Numbered from the stretch's first letter, positions 45,812 through 55,425 are shown. The stretch is DNA of 64,000 nt from Desmonostoc vinosum HA7617-LM4 (GCA_019359515.1 JAHHHC010000009.1:1-64000), one strand, 5' to 3'. Notes: a model not told the origin generated them from the sequence alone. Made by a program: numbers and translations.

Positions 45812-46339
45812 TTTTATCTCTCTCAAATAACATATCAATTACAAACCCAAGCTTAAAGTAAGGTTTTCTATGCTGTCTATAAAAAGCTCTATTTTTTACT
45901 AAAAATTCTATTAAATATAAAATATTGCTTATTGTTAAGTATAAGCACTTAATAAGCTTGAATAAATAAAATTGAAGATTTTAAGTGAAAGTACTTAAGT
46001 TACCATTTTTTAGAAAAGTAAGGAATTCAGTTGTTCATAAATTAATGACCAAGGTCATACATCAATTTGAAATTACTAGTGACTTTGGTCATACATTGAT
46101 TAGCGGCTTTTTGATCGATAATTACTTACATGAATTTATACGATAAATGCATCAGGCAATTGTTCAATACAGTTCAGATAAAACCTTGGTGAGTGCAATG
46201 GTTCAAGCGCGGTTGGCAGCTTACTTATGTAGAAATGTTGCATTGTCACTTTTCTACTAACAATACTTTCACCAATAACCTTTAACTAAATGTATTGGAC
46301 TATGGCTTGGTGGCGATTTTTCCCAAATTGATAGTAAAT
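45812..46339. other. divergent intergenic region with candidate operators
   Basis: About 530 bases between the PEP-CTERM gene and the exporter genes. AT-rich, with no gene seen. The palindromes at 46045-46058 and 46079-46092 are the only clear signals. Confidence 0.6.
46045..46092. promoter_or_regulatory. candidate double operator upstream of the exporter
   Basis: Site 1 is the perfect palindrome ATGACCAAGGTCAT (46045-46058). Site 2, GTGACTTTGGTCAT (46079-46092), is an imperfect copy. Both continue with ATACAT. The centres are 34 bases apart, close to three helical turns, so two dimers would sit on the same face. They lie ~250 bases before the exporter start. The regulator is unknown. Confidence 0.55.
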
Positions 46340-47878
46340 ATGACAGTTGATACATCAAACTCTGTAGATTCACTACCTTTGATTCCACAAGCAAAAAAAA
46401 AGAGCAAGAATCATTGGTTATCTTGGCTATTTCTGTTTGGTCTTGTGGGTGCAATTGGTTATGCAGTTTACTACCAAGTAGCTGTACTTCCTAAGCAAGA
46501 AGCAAAACAGCAGATGATCACTCAGTCAGTAGAAAGGCAAAGTATGCCAATCACAGTTTTAGCTAACGGTACAGTCAAGCCGGAAAGGTCTATTAATGTT
46601 AGCCCAAAAAATTCCGGCATATTGAAAAGACTGCTGGTAAAAGAGGGAGATACTGTCAAACAGGGGCAAGTGCTTGCTTACATGGATGATTCTAATCTGC
46701 AAGGGCAACTCACCCAAGCAAGAGGACAACTAGCTCAAGCAGAGGCAAATCTGCAAAAGGCGCAAGCAGGTAACCGTCCTCAAGATATTGGCCAGGCACA
46801 GGCACAATTAGAAGAAGCCCAAGCAAATCTACAAAAGGCGCAAACAGGCAATCGTCCTCAAGACATTGCCCAAGCGCAGGCACGCCTACAAAGCGCTCAA
46901 GCTAATTTGAGTAAAGCAGAAGATGATTTTCGCCGTAACCAGCAACTATATAATACTGGGGCTATTTCTCTTCAGACTGTAAATCAAAAACGCAGCGATC
47001 GCGACAGTGCCCAAGCTGCTGTAAATGAAGCACAGCAAGCATTAGCTTTGCAAAAAGCTGGGTCACGTCCAGAAGACATTGAACAAGCACGATCTGTAGT
47101 GAAACAGAGACAGCAAGCTTTGGCATTGCTAAAAGCCGGAACGCGCACAGAAGATATTGAAGCAGCCCGTGCCCAAGTCATGTCTGCGCGTGGTTCATTA
47201 CAAAATATCCAAGCCCAAATCAATGACACTATACTCCGCGCACCTTTCGATAGTATCGTCACCCAAAAGTATGCCGATCCTGGTGCTTTTGTAACTCCCA
47301 CAACATCAGGGAGTTCTGTTTCTTCGGCAACTTCTTCTTCCATCTTGTCTTTGGCTTCGACAAATCAAGTTGTAGCCAATGTCGCTGAATCGAACATTGC
47401 TAAAATTCGTCTGGGTCAACAAGTCACAATTCGAGCAGATGCTCATCCAGGAAAAACTTTTACAGGTCGAGTTAGTCAAGTTGCTGCCCAAGCTACAGTA
47501 GAGCAAAATGTCACCAGCTTTCAAGTAAAAGCAACTTTATCAGATCCGCAAAGAATACTACGATCTGGCATGAATGTAGAAGTAGATTTTCAAGCCGGCC
47601 GATTAGACAATGCGATGGTAGTGCCGACAGCAGCAGTTGTTCGTCGAGAACGCGGTACGGGTGTGTTTGTAGTCCAAGGAGATAGTCAGCCTGTTTTTAA
47701 GCGCATTGAGACTGGCGCGACTGTCAATAATTTTACGGAAGTGAAATCTGGGTTGCAGGGAACTGAGAAAGTCATGCTGAGTTTCCCACCAGGGATGCGA
47801 CCACAATCAAGGCCACGAGGCGGTATTCTTCCTAGTACGGGAGGAGGTAATCGTCGTTCTGGTGGGAATTCTCCTTAA
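46340..47878 (+). CDS. membrane-fusion adaptor (HlyD/MacA-like) of an ABC exporter
   Basis: The 512-residue adaptor has a short cytoplasmic N-terminus, one membrane helix (~20-42) and the usual adaptor layout. A lipoyl half (GILKRLLVKEGDTVKQGQVLAYMDD) is followed by a long coiled-coil hairpin and the second lipoyl half with ILRAPFDSIVTQKYADPGAFV. The beta-barrel and a C-terminal domain with AMVVPTAAVVRRERGTGVFVV come last. The hairpin has four copies of an (A/T)G(N/S/T)RPxDIxxA motif. The C-terminus is Gly/Arg/Pro-rich. It bridges the permease to an outer-membrane channel. The start is set to the ATG at 46340, not the TTG at 46295. Confidence 0.9.
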   Translation: MTVDTSNSVDSLPLIPQAKKKSKNHWLSWLFLFGLVGAIGYAVYYQVAVLPKQEAKQQMITQSVERQSMPITVLANGTVKPERSINVSPKNSGILKRLLVKEGDTVKQGQVLAYMDDSNLQGQLTQARGQLAQAEANLQKAQAGNRPQDIGQAQAQLEEAQANLQKAQTGNRPQDIAQAQARLQSAQANLSKAEDDFRRNQQLYNTGAISLQTVNQKRSDRDSAQAAVNEAQQALALQKAGSRPEDIEQARSVVKQRQQALALLKAGTRTEDIEAARAQVMSARGSLQNIQAQINDTILRAPFDSIVTQKYADPGAFVTPTTSGSSVSSATSSSILSLASTNQVVANVAESNIAKIRLGQQVTIRADAHPGKTFTGRVSQVAAQATVEQNVTSFQVKATLSDPQRILRSGMNVEVDFQAGRLDNAMVVPTAAVVRRERGTGVFVVQGDSQPVFKRIETGATVNNFTEVKSGLQGTEKVMLSFPPGMRPQSRPRGGILPSTGGGNRRSGGNSP

Positions 47879-47901
47879 ACTTAGCTTTAAATACAACAAT
47901 T

Positions 47902-49182
47902 ATGCTGAAGGGATTTTACAAGTTTAAAGCTAAGAATACTCGCACAATGCCACTATTGGAAATTCTGTCAATGGCAGCAGAAACGCTGTGGAGTAATAAA
48001 TTACGCACAGGCCTAACGATGCTGGGTGTGATTATTGGTATTGCCTCAGTCATTGCCATTACCTCTGTTGGCCAGGGAGTACAGAAAGGAGTTGAGCAAC
48101 AAATCCAAGCGTTGGGTACGGATGTGCTGCAAGTTTTAGCTGGTGCCTCTAGAAGCGGTAATAATATCAGTCAAGGACTGGGTTCTACTAGCACCTTAAC
48201 CTGGGAAGATGCAAAAGCGATCGCCAAGGAAGCACCATCGGCTGAAATTGTTTCTGCTTACCTGCAAAGGAATGCACAAGTTGTGTATGGGGAACAAAAC
48301 ACCTCAACTACAATTTACGGTACTGATTTGAACTATCCAGACGCCAGAAATACTTACCCCCAAGAAGGGAGATATTTTACTCAAGAAGAACTAGATAATG
48401 CTGCCCAAGTTGCCGTGCTAGGGCCAACAGTCCAAAAAACACTCTTTGGTGATGGCGTTAACCCCATAGATGAAACAATTCGGATTCAGGGAGAGGCTTA
48501 CAAGGTAATTGGGGTGACGGAACCTAAAGGTTCTCAAGGGCCAATGGATAGAGACGATCAAATTTTCATTCCCCTGACGAGTATGTCCGGCAGATTAGTT
48601 GGTAACAATGCCCTAACTGGCATTTCTGTGAGTGGAGTTTTGGTTAAAGCTAGCAATCAGCAAAAATTAGAAGCTGCTCAATTTCAAGTTACTAATATAT
48701 TACGTTTACGACACAATATCTATCCGCCGCAAGTTGATGACTTTCGCCTCACTAACCAAGCCGATATCGTCAGCACCTTCACTAATGTAGTCGGATTATT
48801 TACAGTCATGGTAGTAGCGATCGCGGGAATTTCTCTAGTTGTTGGTGGAATTGGTATTGCTAATATTATGCTAGTTTCTGTTGTCGAAAGAACACGAGAA
48901 ATCGGAATTCGTAAAGCAGTAGGAGCCACTAATTCTGCAATATTAAATCAATTTTTAGCTGAAGCGATCGTTATTTCAATTGTTGGGGGGTGCATTGGGA
49001 TGGGAAGCGGTGTTGTAATTGCTTTTGCCGCAGCAAATATTTTTAGGTTTCCGTTTGTTATTTCTATATTATCAATTATTGCTGGCTTTGGACTGTCTTT
49101 AACTGTTGGTTTAATTGCTGGTGTAATTCCAGCTAGAAACGCCGCCAAATTAGACCCAATTACTGCATTGCGTAGCGATTAA
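47902..49182 (+). CDS. MacB-type ABC exporter permease (FtsX family)
   Basis: A 426-residue permease. The first helix follows WSNKLRTGLTMLGVIIGIASVIAI, the classic MacB_PCD/FtsX start. A large periplasmic domain (~65-290) has QALGTDVLQV and VAVLGPTVQKTLFG. Three helices close the protein, with the family motif VVERTREIGIRKAVGAT between them. It lacks its own ATPase domain, so it pairs with the separate ATPase gene 38 bases downstream. It lies 23 bases after the adaptor gene. The complex is a mechanotransmission exporter for a peptide, lipid or drug. Confidence 0.93.
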   Translation: MLKGFYKFKAKNTRTMPLLEILSMAAETLWSNKLRTGLTMLGVIIGIASVIAITSVGQGVQKGVEQQIQALGTDVLQVLAGASRSGNNISQGLGSTSTLTWEDAKAIAKEAPSAEIVSAYLQRNAQVVYGEQNTSTTIYGTDLNYPDARNTYPQEGRYFTQEELDNAAQVAVLGPTVQKTLFGDGVNPIDETIRIQGEAYKVIGVTEPKGSQGPMDRDDQIFIPLTSMSGRLVGNNALTGISVSGVLVKASNQQKLEAAQFQVTNILRLRHNIYPPQVDDFRLTNQADIVSTFTNVVGLFTVMVVAIAGISLVVGGIGIANIMLVSVVERTREIGIRKAVGATNSAILNQFLAEAIVISIVGGCIGMGSGVVIAFAAANIFRFPFVISILSIIAGFGLSLTVGLIAGVIPARNAAKLDPITALRSD

Positions 49183-49220
49183 ATCTAGCAGCACTCTCAA
49201 TACACTCAATACTACTGATT

Positions 49221-49892
49221 ATGCCTACCATGATTTGGATGGAATCTATTACTAAAGCTTACCGTTTGGGTGAGGTGAATGTACCCATATTAAAAGGAAT
49301 TCAACTGTCAATTGAAGAGGGTGAATATGTTGCTATTATGGGTGCATCTGGTTCGGGAAAATCTACATTGATGAATATTGTTGGATGTCTGGATCGTCCA
49401 ACGACAGGAAATTATATTTTTGAAGGTAGAAATCTGACTACTTTTGATGATGATGAATTAGCCTATATCCGCAACCAAAGGATAGGTTTTGTTTTCCAAC
49501 AATTTAATCTATTGGCGCGGTCAACAGCTTTGGAAAACGTGATGTTACCGATGGTTTATGCGAATTTGCCTAAACCAAAACGTCGTCAAAGAGCATTAGA
49601 AGCTTTGCAAAGAGTAGGACTAGGCGATCGCATCTCCAACCGCCCCAGTCAACTGTCTGGGGGACAACAACAACGGGTAGCGATCGCTCGTGCTTTGGTA
49701 AATCGGCCTGCATTAGTTTTAGCAGATGAACCAACGGGTGCTTTAGATACTGAAACTTCCCGTGAGGTAATGAATTTGCTAACAGAACTAAATGAGCAAG
49801 GCATCACAATTGTGATTGTCACCCATGAGTCAGATATTGCTGCCCAAACTAGAAGAATTATCCGCGTTCAGGATGGTTTAATTGTGGGCTAG
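49221..49892 (+). CDS. MacB/LolD-type ABC exporter ATPase
   Basis: A 223-residue ABC ATPase with Walker [14 protein letters not shown]-loop FVFQQFNLL, the signature [15 protein letters not shown], Walker [13 protein letters not shown] and a His switch in VIVTHE. It groups with LolD/MacB ATPases, which drive FtsX-type permeases. It is the third gene of the adaptor-permease-ATPase operon. Heterocyst DevBCA exporters have the same three-part plan, but nothing here ties this set to heterocysts. Confidence 0.94.
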   Translation: MPTMIWMESITKAYRLGEVNVPILKGIQLSIEEGEYVAIMGASGSGKSTLMNIVGCLDRPTTGNYIFEGRNLTTFDDDELAYIRNQRIGFVFQQFNLLARSTALENVMLPMVYANLPKPKRRQRALEALQRVGLGDRISNRPSQLSGGQQQRVAIARALVNRPALVLADEPTGALDTETSREVMNLLTELNEQGITIVIVTHESDIAAQTRRIIRVQDGLIVG

Positions 49893-49930
49893 ATTGAAGA
49901 TAAGGAACAGGGTGGGGAGTTGGGGGAGAT

Positions 49931-49957
49931 ATGGTTCGACTTCGCTCACCAACCGGG
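49931..49957. repeat. dispersed GGTTCGACTTCGCTCACC element
   Basis: Third copy, with one C-to-T change, between the convergent exporter ATPase gene and the DUF2141 gene. Confidence 0.85.
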
Positions 49958-50004
49958 AGATGAGGAAGCGAGGGAGAAAGATAATTATCCAGTCCCCAGG
50001 CCCC

Positions 50005-50457
50005 TTAAAAGTATTTCATCTGAATTTGGATATTTGTGTTTGGGCCTGCTACTAAAAAAGCTGCTTCACCGAATTTAGGTGCGCTGGTGCGAACTTCGGG
50101 ATTGCGAGAAAATCCGAAGCCTTCGATGGGCATCCCCAGGTCGTTACGATTGAGGGTAAGGTCATTATTCTGATCGTGGATTGCAGCAACAGCGTAGTTA
50201 CCTGCTTTGAGGTTGTCAAAGCTAACGAGTAAAGGGGTGTCGCCAATCTTGGTACATTGCTTTTGTAAGACGCGATCGCGGTTGTTGGGAAAACCTTGAC
50301 TGTTAGCAAAAATACTAACGCAGATTTGTCCTTGTTTATTTTTTAATCCATCAATTTCTACGGTAAGTTTGCCGTTAAAGTTTGCTTGGGCGTGCAATGA
50401 CCATGCCAGATTCATCAGCACTGCTACTAATACACTAAGTTTTAATCCTTTGAGCAT
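50005..50457 (-). CDS. DUF2141 secreted protein
   Basis: A 150-residue exported protein. The signal peptide is about residues 1-26 (SVLVAVLMNLAWSLHAQA). The mature domain shows LTVEIDGLKNKQGQICVSIF, FDNLKAGNYAVAAIHDQNND and LGMPIEGFGFSRNPEV, the DUF2141 pattern. It is a periplasmic or outer beta-sandwich of unknown role. It has a C-terminal aromatic end, QIQMKYF, as is usual for the family. It stands alone, downstream of glmM and separated from it by a terminator. Confidence 0.9.
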   Translation of the reverse strand: MLKGLKLSVLVAVLMNLAWSLHAQANFNGKLTVEIDGLKNKQGQICVSIFANSQGFPNNRDRVLQKQCTKIGDTPLLVSFDNLKAGNYAVAAIHDQNNDLTLNRNDLGMPIEGFGFSRNPEVRTSAPKFGEAAFLVAGPNTNIQIQMKYF

Positions 50458-50539
50458 AATATTTTTACCAGTATCACTTATTTTTCTTCTGCCTAGAGCG
50501 ACACAACAGGGATAATCTCAAACTACGCCGGGATGTAGA

Positions 50540-50572
50540 AACCCCTGGCTCAAACGATGTTAGTCAGGGGTT
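50540..50572 (-). terminator. terminator of glmM
   Basis: AACCCCTG (50540-50547) pairs with CAGGGGTT (50565-50572), with further pairing toward the loop (GCT with AGT). It lies just past the glmM stop on the minus strand. Confidence 0.75.
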
Positions 50573-50594
50573 GTTCATGATTACTCAGCACTCT

Positions 50595-52061
50595 CTACGC
50601 TAAGTGTTGTTCGACTTGTGAGACTAACTCATTTGTCCAGTGGTTGGCAAGTTCTGCATCGGCGGCTTCTACCATGACTCTGATGACTGGTTCTGTGCCT
50701 GAAGCGCGGACTAAAATTCTACCAGAGTCACCCATGGCGGCCTCAGCAAGTTCGATCGCTTGTTGTAGAGGTTGACAATCTTTCCATGCTAAACGGCGAT
50801 CGCGATCTAATACTCTCACGTTCTGCAGTAGTTGTGGATAGGTTTGAAAGCTTTGATCTACCAATTCTGCTAGAGAAACTCCCGCTTGTTTCACTAAGGC
50901 TGCTAAATGCAAGGCTGTTAACAAGCCATCTCCAGTCATGCCATAGTGACAACACAAAATATGTCCTGATTGTTCACCACCTAACATTCCCCCAGTCCGC
51001 AGCATCTCGGCTTGTACGTATTGATCACCGACGGCGGTGCGAATCAATTTGCCTCCTTGTCGCTGCCAAGCCCTTTCAAAGCCTAAGTTGGCCATCACCG
51101 TAGACACAATCAGCTGATCTGGTAGGAGTTGCTGTTGTTGTAAGTCGCGTCCCCACAGATAGAGAATGTAATCGCCGTTTACTTGCCTACCAGTATGATC
51201 TACGGCTAAAACGCGATCAGCATCGCCATCAAAAGCGAAGCCTAAATCGGCATTGTGTTCTTTTACCGCAGCTTGTAAGATTTCTAGGTGAGTGGAACCG
51301 CAGTTGACGTTGATGCGATCGCCATCTGCTTCGTTATGTAAACAGATGACTTCGGCACCCATTTGTGTAAATACTGTTGGTGCTAAACCAACTGCTGCCC
51401 CCCATGCTAAATCTAAGACAATCTTCATTCCTTGAAGAGTTATCTTATTTTGTAAAGGTTTTTGCAACGCCTCGCCATAACGCCCTATTAACCCAAAACG
51501 CGAGTGATGCCGTCCGCACTTGCCGCTAATAGCTGCTGAGATGTTACCGCGTAGTCCAGCCTCAATTTCTGCTTGCAATGGTTGGGGTAACTTTGTACCA
51601 TTTGCACCGAAGATTTTAATTCCGTTGTCTTCTGGAGGATTATGACTAGCAGAAATCATTACTCCACCTATAGCATCACTGACGCTGGTGAGATAAGCAA
51701 CGCAAGGAGTAGGGCACAATCCCAAATACCAAACTTCTAACCCTGCTGCTGTTAAGCCCGCACTCAAAGCCATTGCCAGCATATCACTGGAGTTGCGAGA
51801 ATCCTGTCCCAAAACCACTGGCCCGACTTGAGTAGCATGGCTACGCAAAACAATACCCGCCCAAAAACCAACTTGTAAAGCCAAAGGCGCACCCAGCAAT
51901 TCTCCTACTCGTCCGCGAATGCCATCTGTGCCAAACAGAGGAGTTGCTGGTAGAGGCATTAAGTTGAGCATAAAGCTATCCTCAATACTTTTACCCAATC
52001 CATCACTTGCGGCAGCAGAATCCCCAGAAATCTCGGAAATCTTAGTTATAGATGAAACCAT
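50595..52061 (-). CDS. glmM: phosphoglucosamine mutase GlmM
   Basis: The 488-residue enzyme turns glucosamine-6-phosphate into glucosamine-1-phosphate, the precursor of UDP-GlcNAc for peptidoglycan and lipopolysaccharide. The phosphorylated Ser139 is in [17 protein letters not shown], the metal site is [14 protein letters not shown] and the sugar site GGEQSGHIL. The phosphate-binding loop [18 protein letters not shown] closes the protein. A 30-residue Ser/Ala-rich N-terminal extension precedes [20 protein letters not shown]. It may be real or may reflect a start placed too far upstream; an internal Met at residue 31 is an alternative. Confidence 0.95.
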   Translation of the reverse strand: MVSSITKISEISGDSAAASDGLGKSIEDSFMLNLMPLPATPLFGTDGIRGRVGELLGAPLALQVGFWAGIVLRSHATQVGPVVLGQDSRNSSDMLAMALSAGLTAAGLEVWYLGLCPTPCVAYLTSVSDAIGGVMISASHNPPEDNGIKIFGANGTKLPQPLQAEIEAGLRGNISAAISGKCGRHHSRFGLIGRYGEALQKPLQNKITLQGMKIVLDLAWGAAVGLAPTVFTQMGAEVICLHNEADGDRINVNCGSTHLEILQAAVKEHNADLGFAFDGDADRVLAVDHTGRQVNGDYILYLWGRDLQQQQLLPDQLIVSTVMANLGFERAWQRQGGKLIRTAVGDQYVQAEMLRTGGMLGGEQSGHILCCHYGMTGDGLLTALHLAALVKQAGVSLAELVDQSFQTYPQLLQNVRVLDRDRRLAWKDCQPLQQAIELAEAAMGDSGRILVRASGTEPVIRVMVEAADAELANHWTNELVSQVEQHLA

Positions 52062-52343
52062 AATCTTTTAAACACTCCACACAATTAGTCATTAGTCATT
52101 ATTCATTAGTCATTGGTTAAATGTTCTTTACATTCCCAATTCCCCACTCCCTCCAGAAGCGGGGGCCCCGAGTTCCCCATTTCCTAGCCAATTTGCTGTG
52201 TAAAATTTTACAAAACATCTACGCTTAAGAAATATTAATATAAATTCTCATCAAATAGTTCTAATGTAACGTTTTAATGGCTTTTTTAGCCGTTCGTAAA
52301 TCCAGACTCCAGCAGTTGACTTTTTAAAGTTGAGAAATTTAGC
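52062..52343. other. divergent intergenic region between glmM and ho1
   Basis: Contains ATTAGTC tandem repeats (52085-52117) and a GGCCCCGAGTTCCCCATT motif shared with 5258-5276. No gene seen. Confidence 0.55.
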
Positions 52344-53060
52344 ATGAGCAGCAATTTAGCAACCAAATTACGTGTAGGTACTAAGAAAGCCCACACAATG
52401 GCAGAAAATGTAGGTTTTGTCAAGTGCTTTTTAAAAGGTGTAGTTGAGAAAAACTCGTACCGGAAACTAGTTGCTAACTTCTACTTCATCTACTCTGCGA
52501 TGGAAGAGGAGATGGAAAAGCTTCGTCAGCATCCGATTGTTTCACGAATTAATTTTCCCCAGCTTAACCGTAAGCATACTCTAGAGCAAGACTTAGTTTA
52601 CTACTACGGTGGTAATTGGCGGGAGCAAATTAAATTATCTCCGGCTGGGGAAGCTTATGTACAGCGTATCCGGGAAATTTCGCAAAAGGAACCGGAATTA
52701 TTGGTAGCACATTCTTACACTCGTTACCTTGGCGACTTATCAGGGGGACAAATCCTGAAAAATATTGCCCAAACGGCGATGAACTTGTCTGATGGACAAG
52801 GTACGGCTTTTTATGAATTTGACGAAATTCCTGATGAGAAGGCATTTAAAGTTAAGTATCGTCAAGCTTTGGATGAATTACCTGTTGATGATACTACGGG
52901 CGATCGCATTGTTGATGAAGCTAACGCCGCTTTTGGGATGAATATGAAGATGTTCCAAGAGTTGGAAGGTAATTTGATTAAGGCGATCGGTGTCATGCTG
53001 TACAATAGCCTCACACGGCGTCGTACTCGTGGTAGTACTGAGCTGGCTACAGCTGAGTAG
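52344..53060 (+). CDS. ho1: heme oxygenase (biliverdin-forming)
   Basis: A 238-residue heme oxygenase. The proximal heme ligand is His17 in KKAHTMAENVGF, and the distal helix has the signature YTRYLGDLSGGQILK. It opens heme to biliverdin IX-alpha, CO and iron with electrons from ferredoxin. In cyanobacteria this is the first step toward phycocyanobilin for phycobilisomes and phytochromes. The length matches cyanobacterial HO1. It stands alone. Confidence 0.97.
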   Translation: MSSNLATKLRVGTKKAHTMAENVGFVKCFLKGVVEKNSYRKLVANFYFIYSAMEEEMEKLRQHPIVSRINFPQLNRKHTLEQDLVYYYGGNWREQIKLSPAGEAYVQRIREISQKEPELLVAHSYTRYLGDLSGGQILKNIAQTAMNLSDGQGTAFYEFDEIPDEKAFKVKYRQALDELPVDDTTGDRIVDEANAAFGMNMKMFQELEGNLIKAIGVMLYNSLTRRRTRGSTELATAE

Positions 53061-53086
53061 TTTGGTTTTTTAAGGAGAAGCATAGA

Positions 53087-53152
53087 CGCATTAGCGAAGC
53101 GGTAGCGTAAAGCCTACAGCATAGCCTCGTTTAGAGCGAGGTACGAGCATCC
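53087..53152. repeat. dispersed palindromic repeat, inverted relative to 10341-10418
   Basis: GCGGTAGCGTAAAGCCTACAG and CATAGCCTCGTTTAGAGCGAG mirror elements of the copy at 10341-10418. Confidence 0.75.
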
Positions 53153-53244
53153 TAAGGAGCAGAGGACGCAAAAAAATAAAGTGTGAGAGGGTGGTTTGCG
53201 TTGGTTGTATGAATTAGGGTGTTTGTAAGGCACTGAACATATTT

Positions 53245-53305
53245 AGGGGCAATGGCCCTATGAATGCTTTTTATTGATGAAAGCAAGCATGGGGAAATTG
53301 CCCCT
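53245..53305. repeat. long imperfect inverted repeat upstream of the second COG0523 gene
   Basis: AGGGGCAAT (53245-53253) pairs with ATTGCCCCT (53297-53305). Inner arms ATGAATGCTTT and GAAAGCAAGCAT extend the fold. Confidence 0.75.
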
Positions 53306-53402
53306 CAGTTTTGAGCAATGATGTGTGCGGGATAAAAAATTGGACACATCTTGTATCAAGCTTTTCAAACTGTGTCTTAATTACAAATTACGAATTATTA
53401 TT

Positions 53403-54443
53403 ATGGCAACAAAAATTCCTGTTACGGTAATTACGGGCTTTTTAGGTAGTGGTAAAACTAGTTTAATTCGCCATTTGCTACAAAATAATCAAGGACGCCG
53501 GATTGCTGTTTTAGTTAATGAGTTTGGCGAACTTGGTATTGATGGTGAGTTATTAAAATCTTGTCAGATTTGTCCTGAAGATGGTGATGGTGAAAGTAAT
53601 ATTTTTGAGTTAACTAATGGGTGTTTGTGTTGCACTGTCCAGGAAGAGTTTTTCCCGACGATGCAACAGTTAATTAAGCGACGAGACAGTATCGATTGTA
53701 TTTTGATTGAGACTTCTGGTTTAGCTTTACCTAAACCGCTAGTTAAGGCTTTTCGTTGGCAAGAAATCCGCAATGCTGCTACTGTGGATGCTGTGATTAC
53801 TGTGGTAGATTGTGCGGCGGTAGCAGCGGGAACTTTTGCCAGCGATCCTGAAGCGATCGCACAACAGCGACAAGCTGATGATAGTCTAGAACATGAGACA
53901 CCTTTGCAAGAATTGTTTGAGGATCAACTTGCTTGTGCAGATTTGGTGGTGTTGAGTAAGATTGATTTGATAGATGCTAAAACACGAGTTGAAGTTGAGG
54001 AATTAATTAAACAAGAGTTGCCCAGAGTGGTGAAGATGATTGAGAGCGATCGCGGTCAACTAGACCCATCTATATTACTCGGATTTCAAGCGGCAGTGGA
54101 AGATAATTTAGATAACCGTCCCAGTCATCATGATCATGAAGAAGACCATGATCATGATGAAGAAATTACTTCAACTCATCTGATTTTAGACCGTGCTTTT
54201 GAACCAGAAAAACTGCAAAGACAGTTACAAGCAATAGCAAATCAACAAGAGATTTACCGCATTAAAGGTTTTGTTGCAGTGCCTAACAAACCGATGCGTT
54301 TAGTTATGCAAGGTGTAGGGACTCGATTTGATCAATTTTACGATCGTCTTTGGCAACCAGAAGAAGTTAGGCAAACTCGCTTAGTTTTTATCGGTCGTGA
54401 TTTGAAATCCTCAGAAATAGAATCACAACTCATCAAGCTATAG
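53403..54443 (+). CDS. COG0523 (CobW-family) metal GTPase, His-rich
   Basis: The 346-residue G3E GTPase has Walker A TGFLGSGKTS (11-20), CxCC motif Cys74-Leu-Cys76-Cys77 in TNGCLCCTVQEEF, SKID in LVVLSKIDLI and a CobW_C domain at the end. Between them lies a His/Asp-rich loop, HHDHEEDHDHDEE (~240-255), which binds metal ions. Its gene has no Zur box, unlike the other COG0523 gene in this window. The frame opens at 53325, but ATG 53403 begins the conserved domain. The name CobW is often given, but no cobalamin gene is adjacent. The metal is unknown. Confidence 0.9.
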   Translation: MATKIPVTVITGFLGSGKTSLIRHLLQNNQGRRIAVLVNEFGELGIDGELLKSCQICPEDGDGESNIFELTNGCLCCTVQEEFFPTMQQLIKRRDSIDCILIETSGLALPKPLVKAFRWQEIRNAATVDAVITVVDCAAVAAGTFASDPEAIAQQRQADDSLEHETPLQELFEDQLACADLVVLSKIDLIDAKTRVEVEELIKQELPRVVKMIESDRGQLDPSILLGFQAAVEDNLDNRPSHHDHEEDHDHDEEITSTHLILDRAFEPEKLQRQLQAIANQQEIYRIKGFVAVPNKPMRLVMQGVGTRFDQFYDRLWQPEEVRQTRLVFIGRDLKSSEIESQLIKL

Positions 54444-54573
54444 GGATCTAAACTTGGCTGATGAAATTATTTGCGTAGACAGGGAGTGGGGAGTAGGGAG
54501 TTTTTTTAAAGATAAAATACTATTCCTATATAATTTGTGAGTGGTGAGTTATACAATCTCTTTCATCCCTATT

Positions 54574-55038
54574 ATGATTATTTCTCAAATTTTCAACATT
54601 GCTAATTTTTTCGTTGTGCCATTTTGGTTATTGATGATTGTTTTTCCAAATTGGCAAGTTACAAGGCGGTTAATGGAATCATTTCTTCCTTTTATCGTGT
54701 TAGCTGGAGTATATTTGTATTTATTTATCAGCAGTGTGACACCAGAAACTGCTCAAGCTTTATCTAATCCTCAATTAGCGGATATTGCGCGATTTTTTGC
54801 TGATGAAAAAGCCGCTGCTACGGGTTGGATTCATTTTTTAGTTATGGATTTATTTGTCGGTCGTTGGATATATTGGGAAGGACAAAAAACAGGTGTCTGG
54901 ACAATTCACTCTCTTGCCTTATGTTTTTTTGCTGGCCCTTTAGGAGTACTATCTCACATCTTGACTAACTTGATTACTAAGAAATTTTTCTCGAAGTCAC
55001 AACAAGATGAAGCGGTGAATATACCAGAAGAAGCATAA
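54574..55038 (+). CDS. ABA4-like membrane protein (DUF4281)
   Basis: A 154-residue protein with four membrane helices. The pattern IFNIANFFVVPFWLLMIVFPNW, AATGWIHFLVMDLFVGRWIYWEGQ and FFAGPLGVLSHIL is that of ABA4-like proteins. Plant ABA4 is needed for neoxanthin formation, and the cyanobacterial relatives have no assigned role. The frame opens with a GTG at 54541, but the ATG at 54574 gives the N-terminus typical of the family. A carotenoid or thylakoid-related function is inferred from the family. Confidence 0.87.
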   Translation: MIISQIFNIANFFVVPFWLLMIVFPNWQVTRRLMESFLPFIVLAGVYLYLFISSVTPETAQALSNPQLADIARFFADEKAAATGWIHFLVMDLFVGRWIYWEGQKTGVWTIHSLALCFFAGPLGVLSHILTNLITKKFFSKSQQDEAVNIPEEA

Positions 55039-55078
55039 ATATCAACTCACAATATCATAGACAGCAGGTCGCAGGTCG

Positions 55079-55113
55079 TTTTTGTAACGGGGATTTATAC
55101 CCCGCTACAAAAA
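55079..55113. terminator. bidirectional terminator between convergent genes
   Basis: TTTTTGTA-A-CGGGG pairs with CCCCG-C-TACAAAAA around the loop ATTTATA. The A/T runs on both sides and its place between convergent genes fit a terminator for both. Confidence 0.8.
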
Positions 55114-55162
55114 CTTTGGACGAAGTCCGGTTTTAGACCTGATTGTTTTGATAATTAGAGAA

Positions 55163-55381
55163 TTACGATACTTTTGCCTTTCTGTAGTCAGCATCTAGCC
55201 AACAACGTGGTAAACTTTCGCCAGACGGAAAAACTAAATTTTCTTTCTTAAAAGTATCAGTTTCTTGTTCTTCTTCACCTTCTTGTTCTTGCCCATGAAT
55301 AATGTCATTATTCGGATCAAGTAATTCCTGTATATCCAGGATTTTTATTAAGTCGGTGCTATCTTTGATTTGTAAAAACAT
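55163..55381 (-). CDS. small conserved hypothetical protein
   Basis: A 72-residue acidic protein. The middle is a Glu/Gln run (HGQEQEGEEEQETD). The C-terminus PSGESLPRCWLDADYRKAKVS looks conserved and resembles the end of short proteins seen in other cyanobacteria. It starts 44 bases after the stop of the next small gene upstream. Function unknown. Confidence 0.55.
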   Translation of the reverse strand: MFLQIKDSTDLIKILDIQELLDPNNDIIHGQEQEGEEEQETDTFKKENLVFPSGESLPRCWLDADYRKAKVS

Positions 55382-55425
55382 ATAACTAACCTCACTAAAG
55401 ATTATAAAGATGTATGAGGGCGTGT

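Noticed and set aside
46340-49892. Identification of the exporter as heterocyst DevBCA
   Set aside because: The three-part plan fits, but the permease is of the MacB/FtsX type and no heterocyst gene is nearby.
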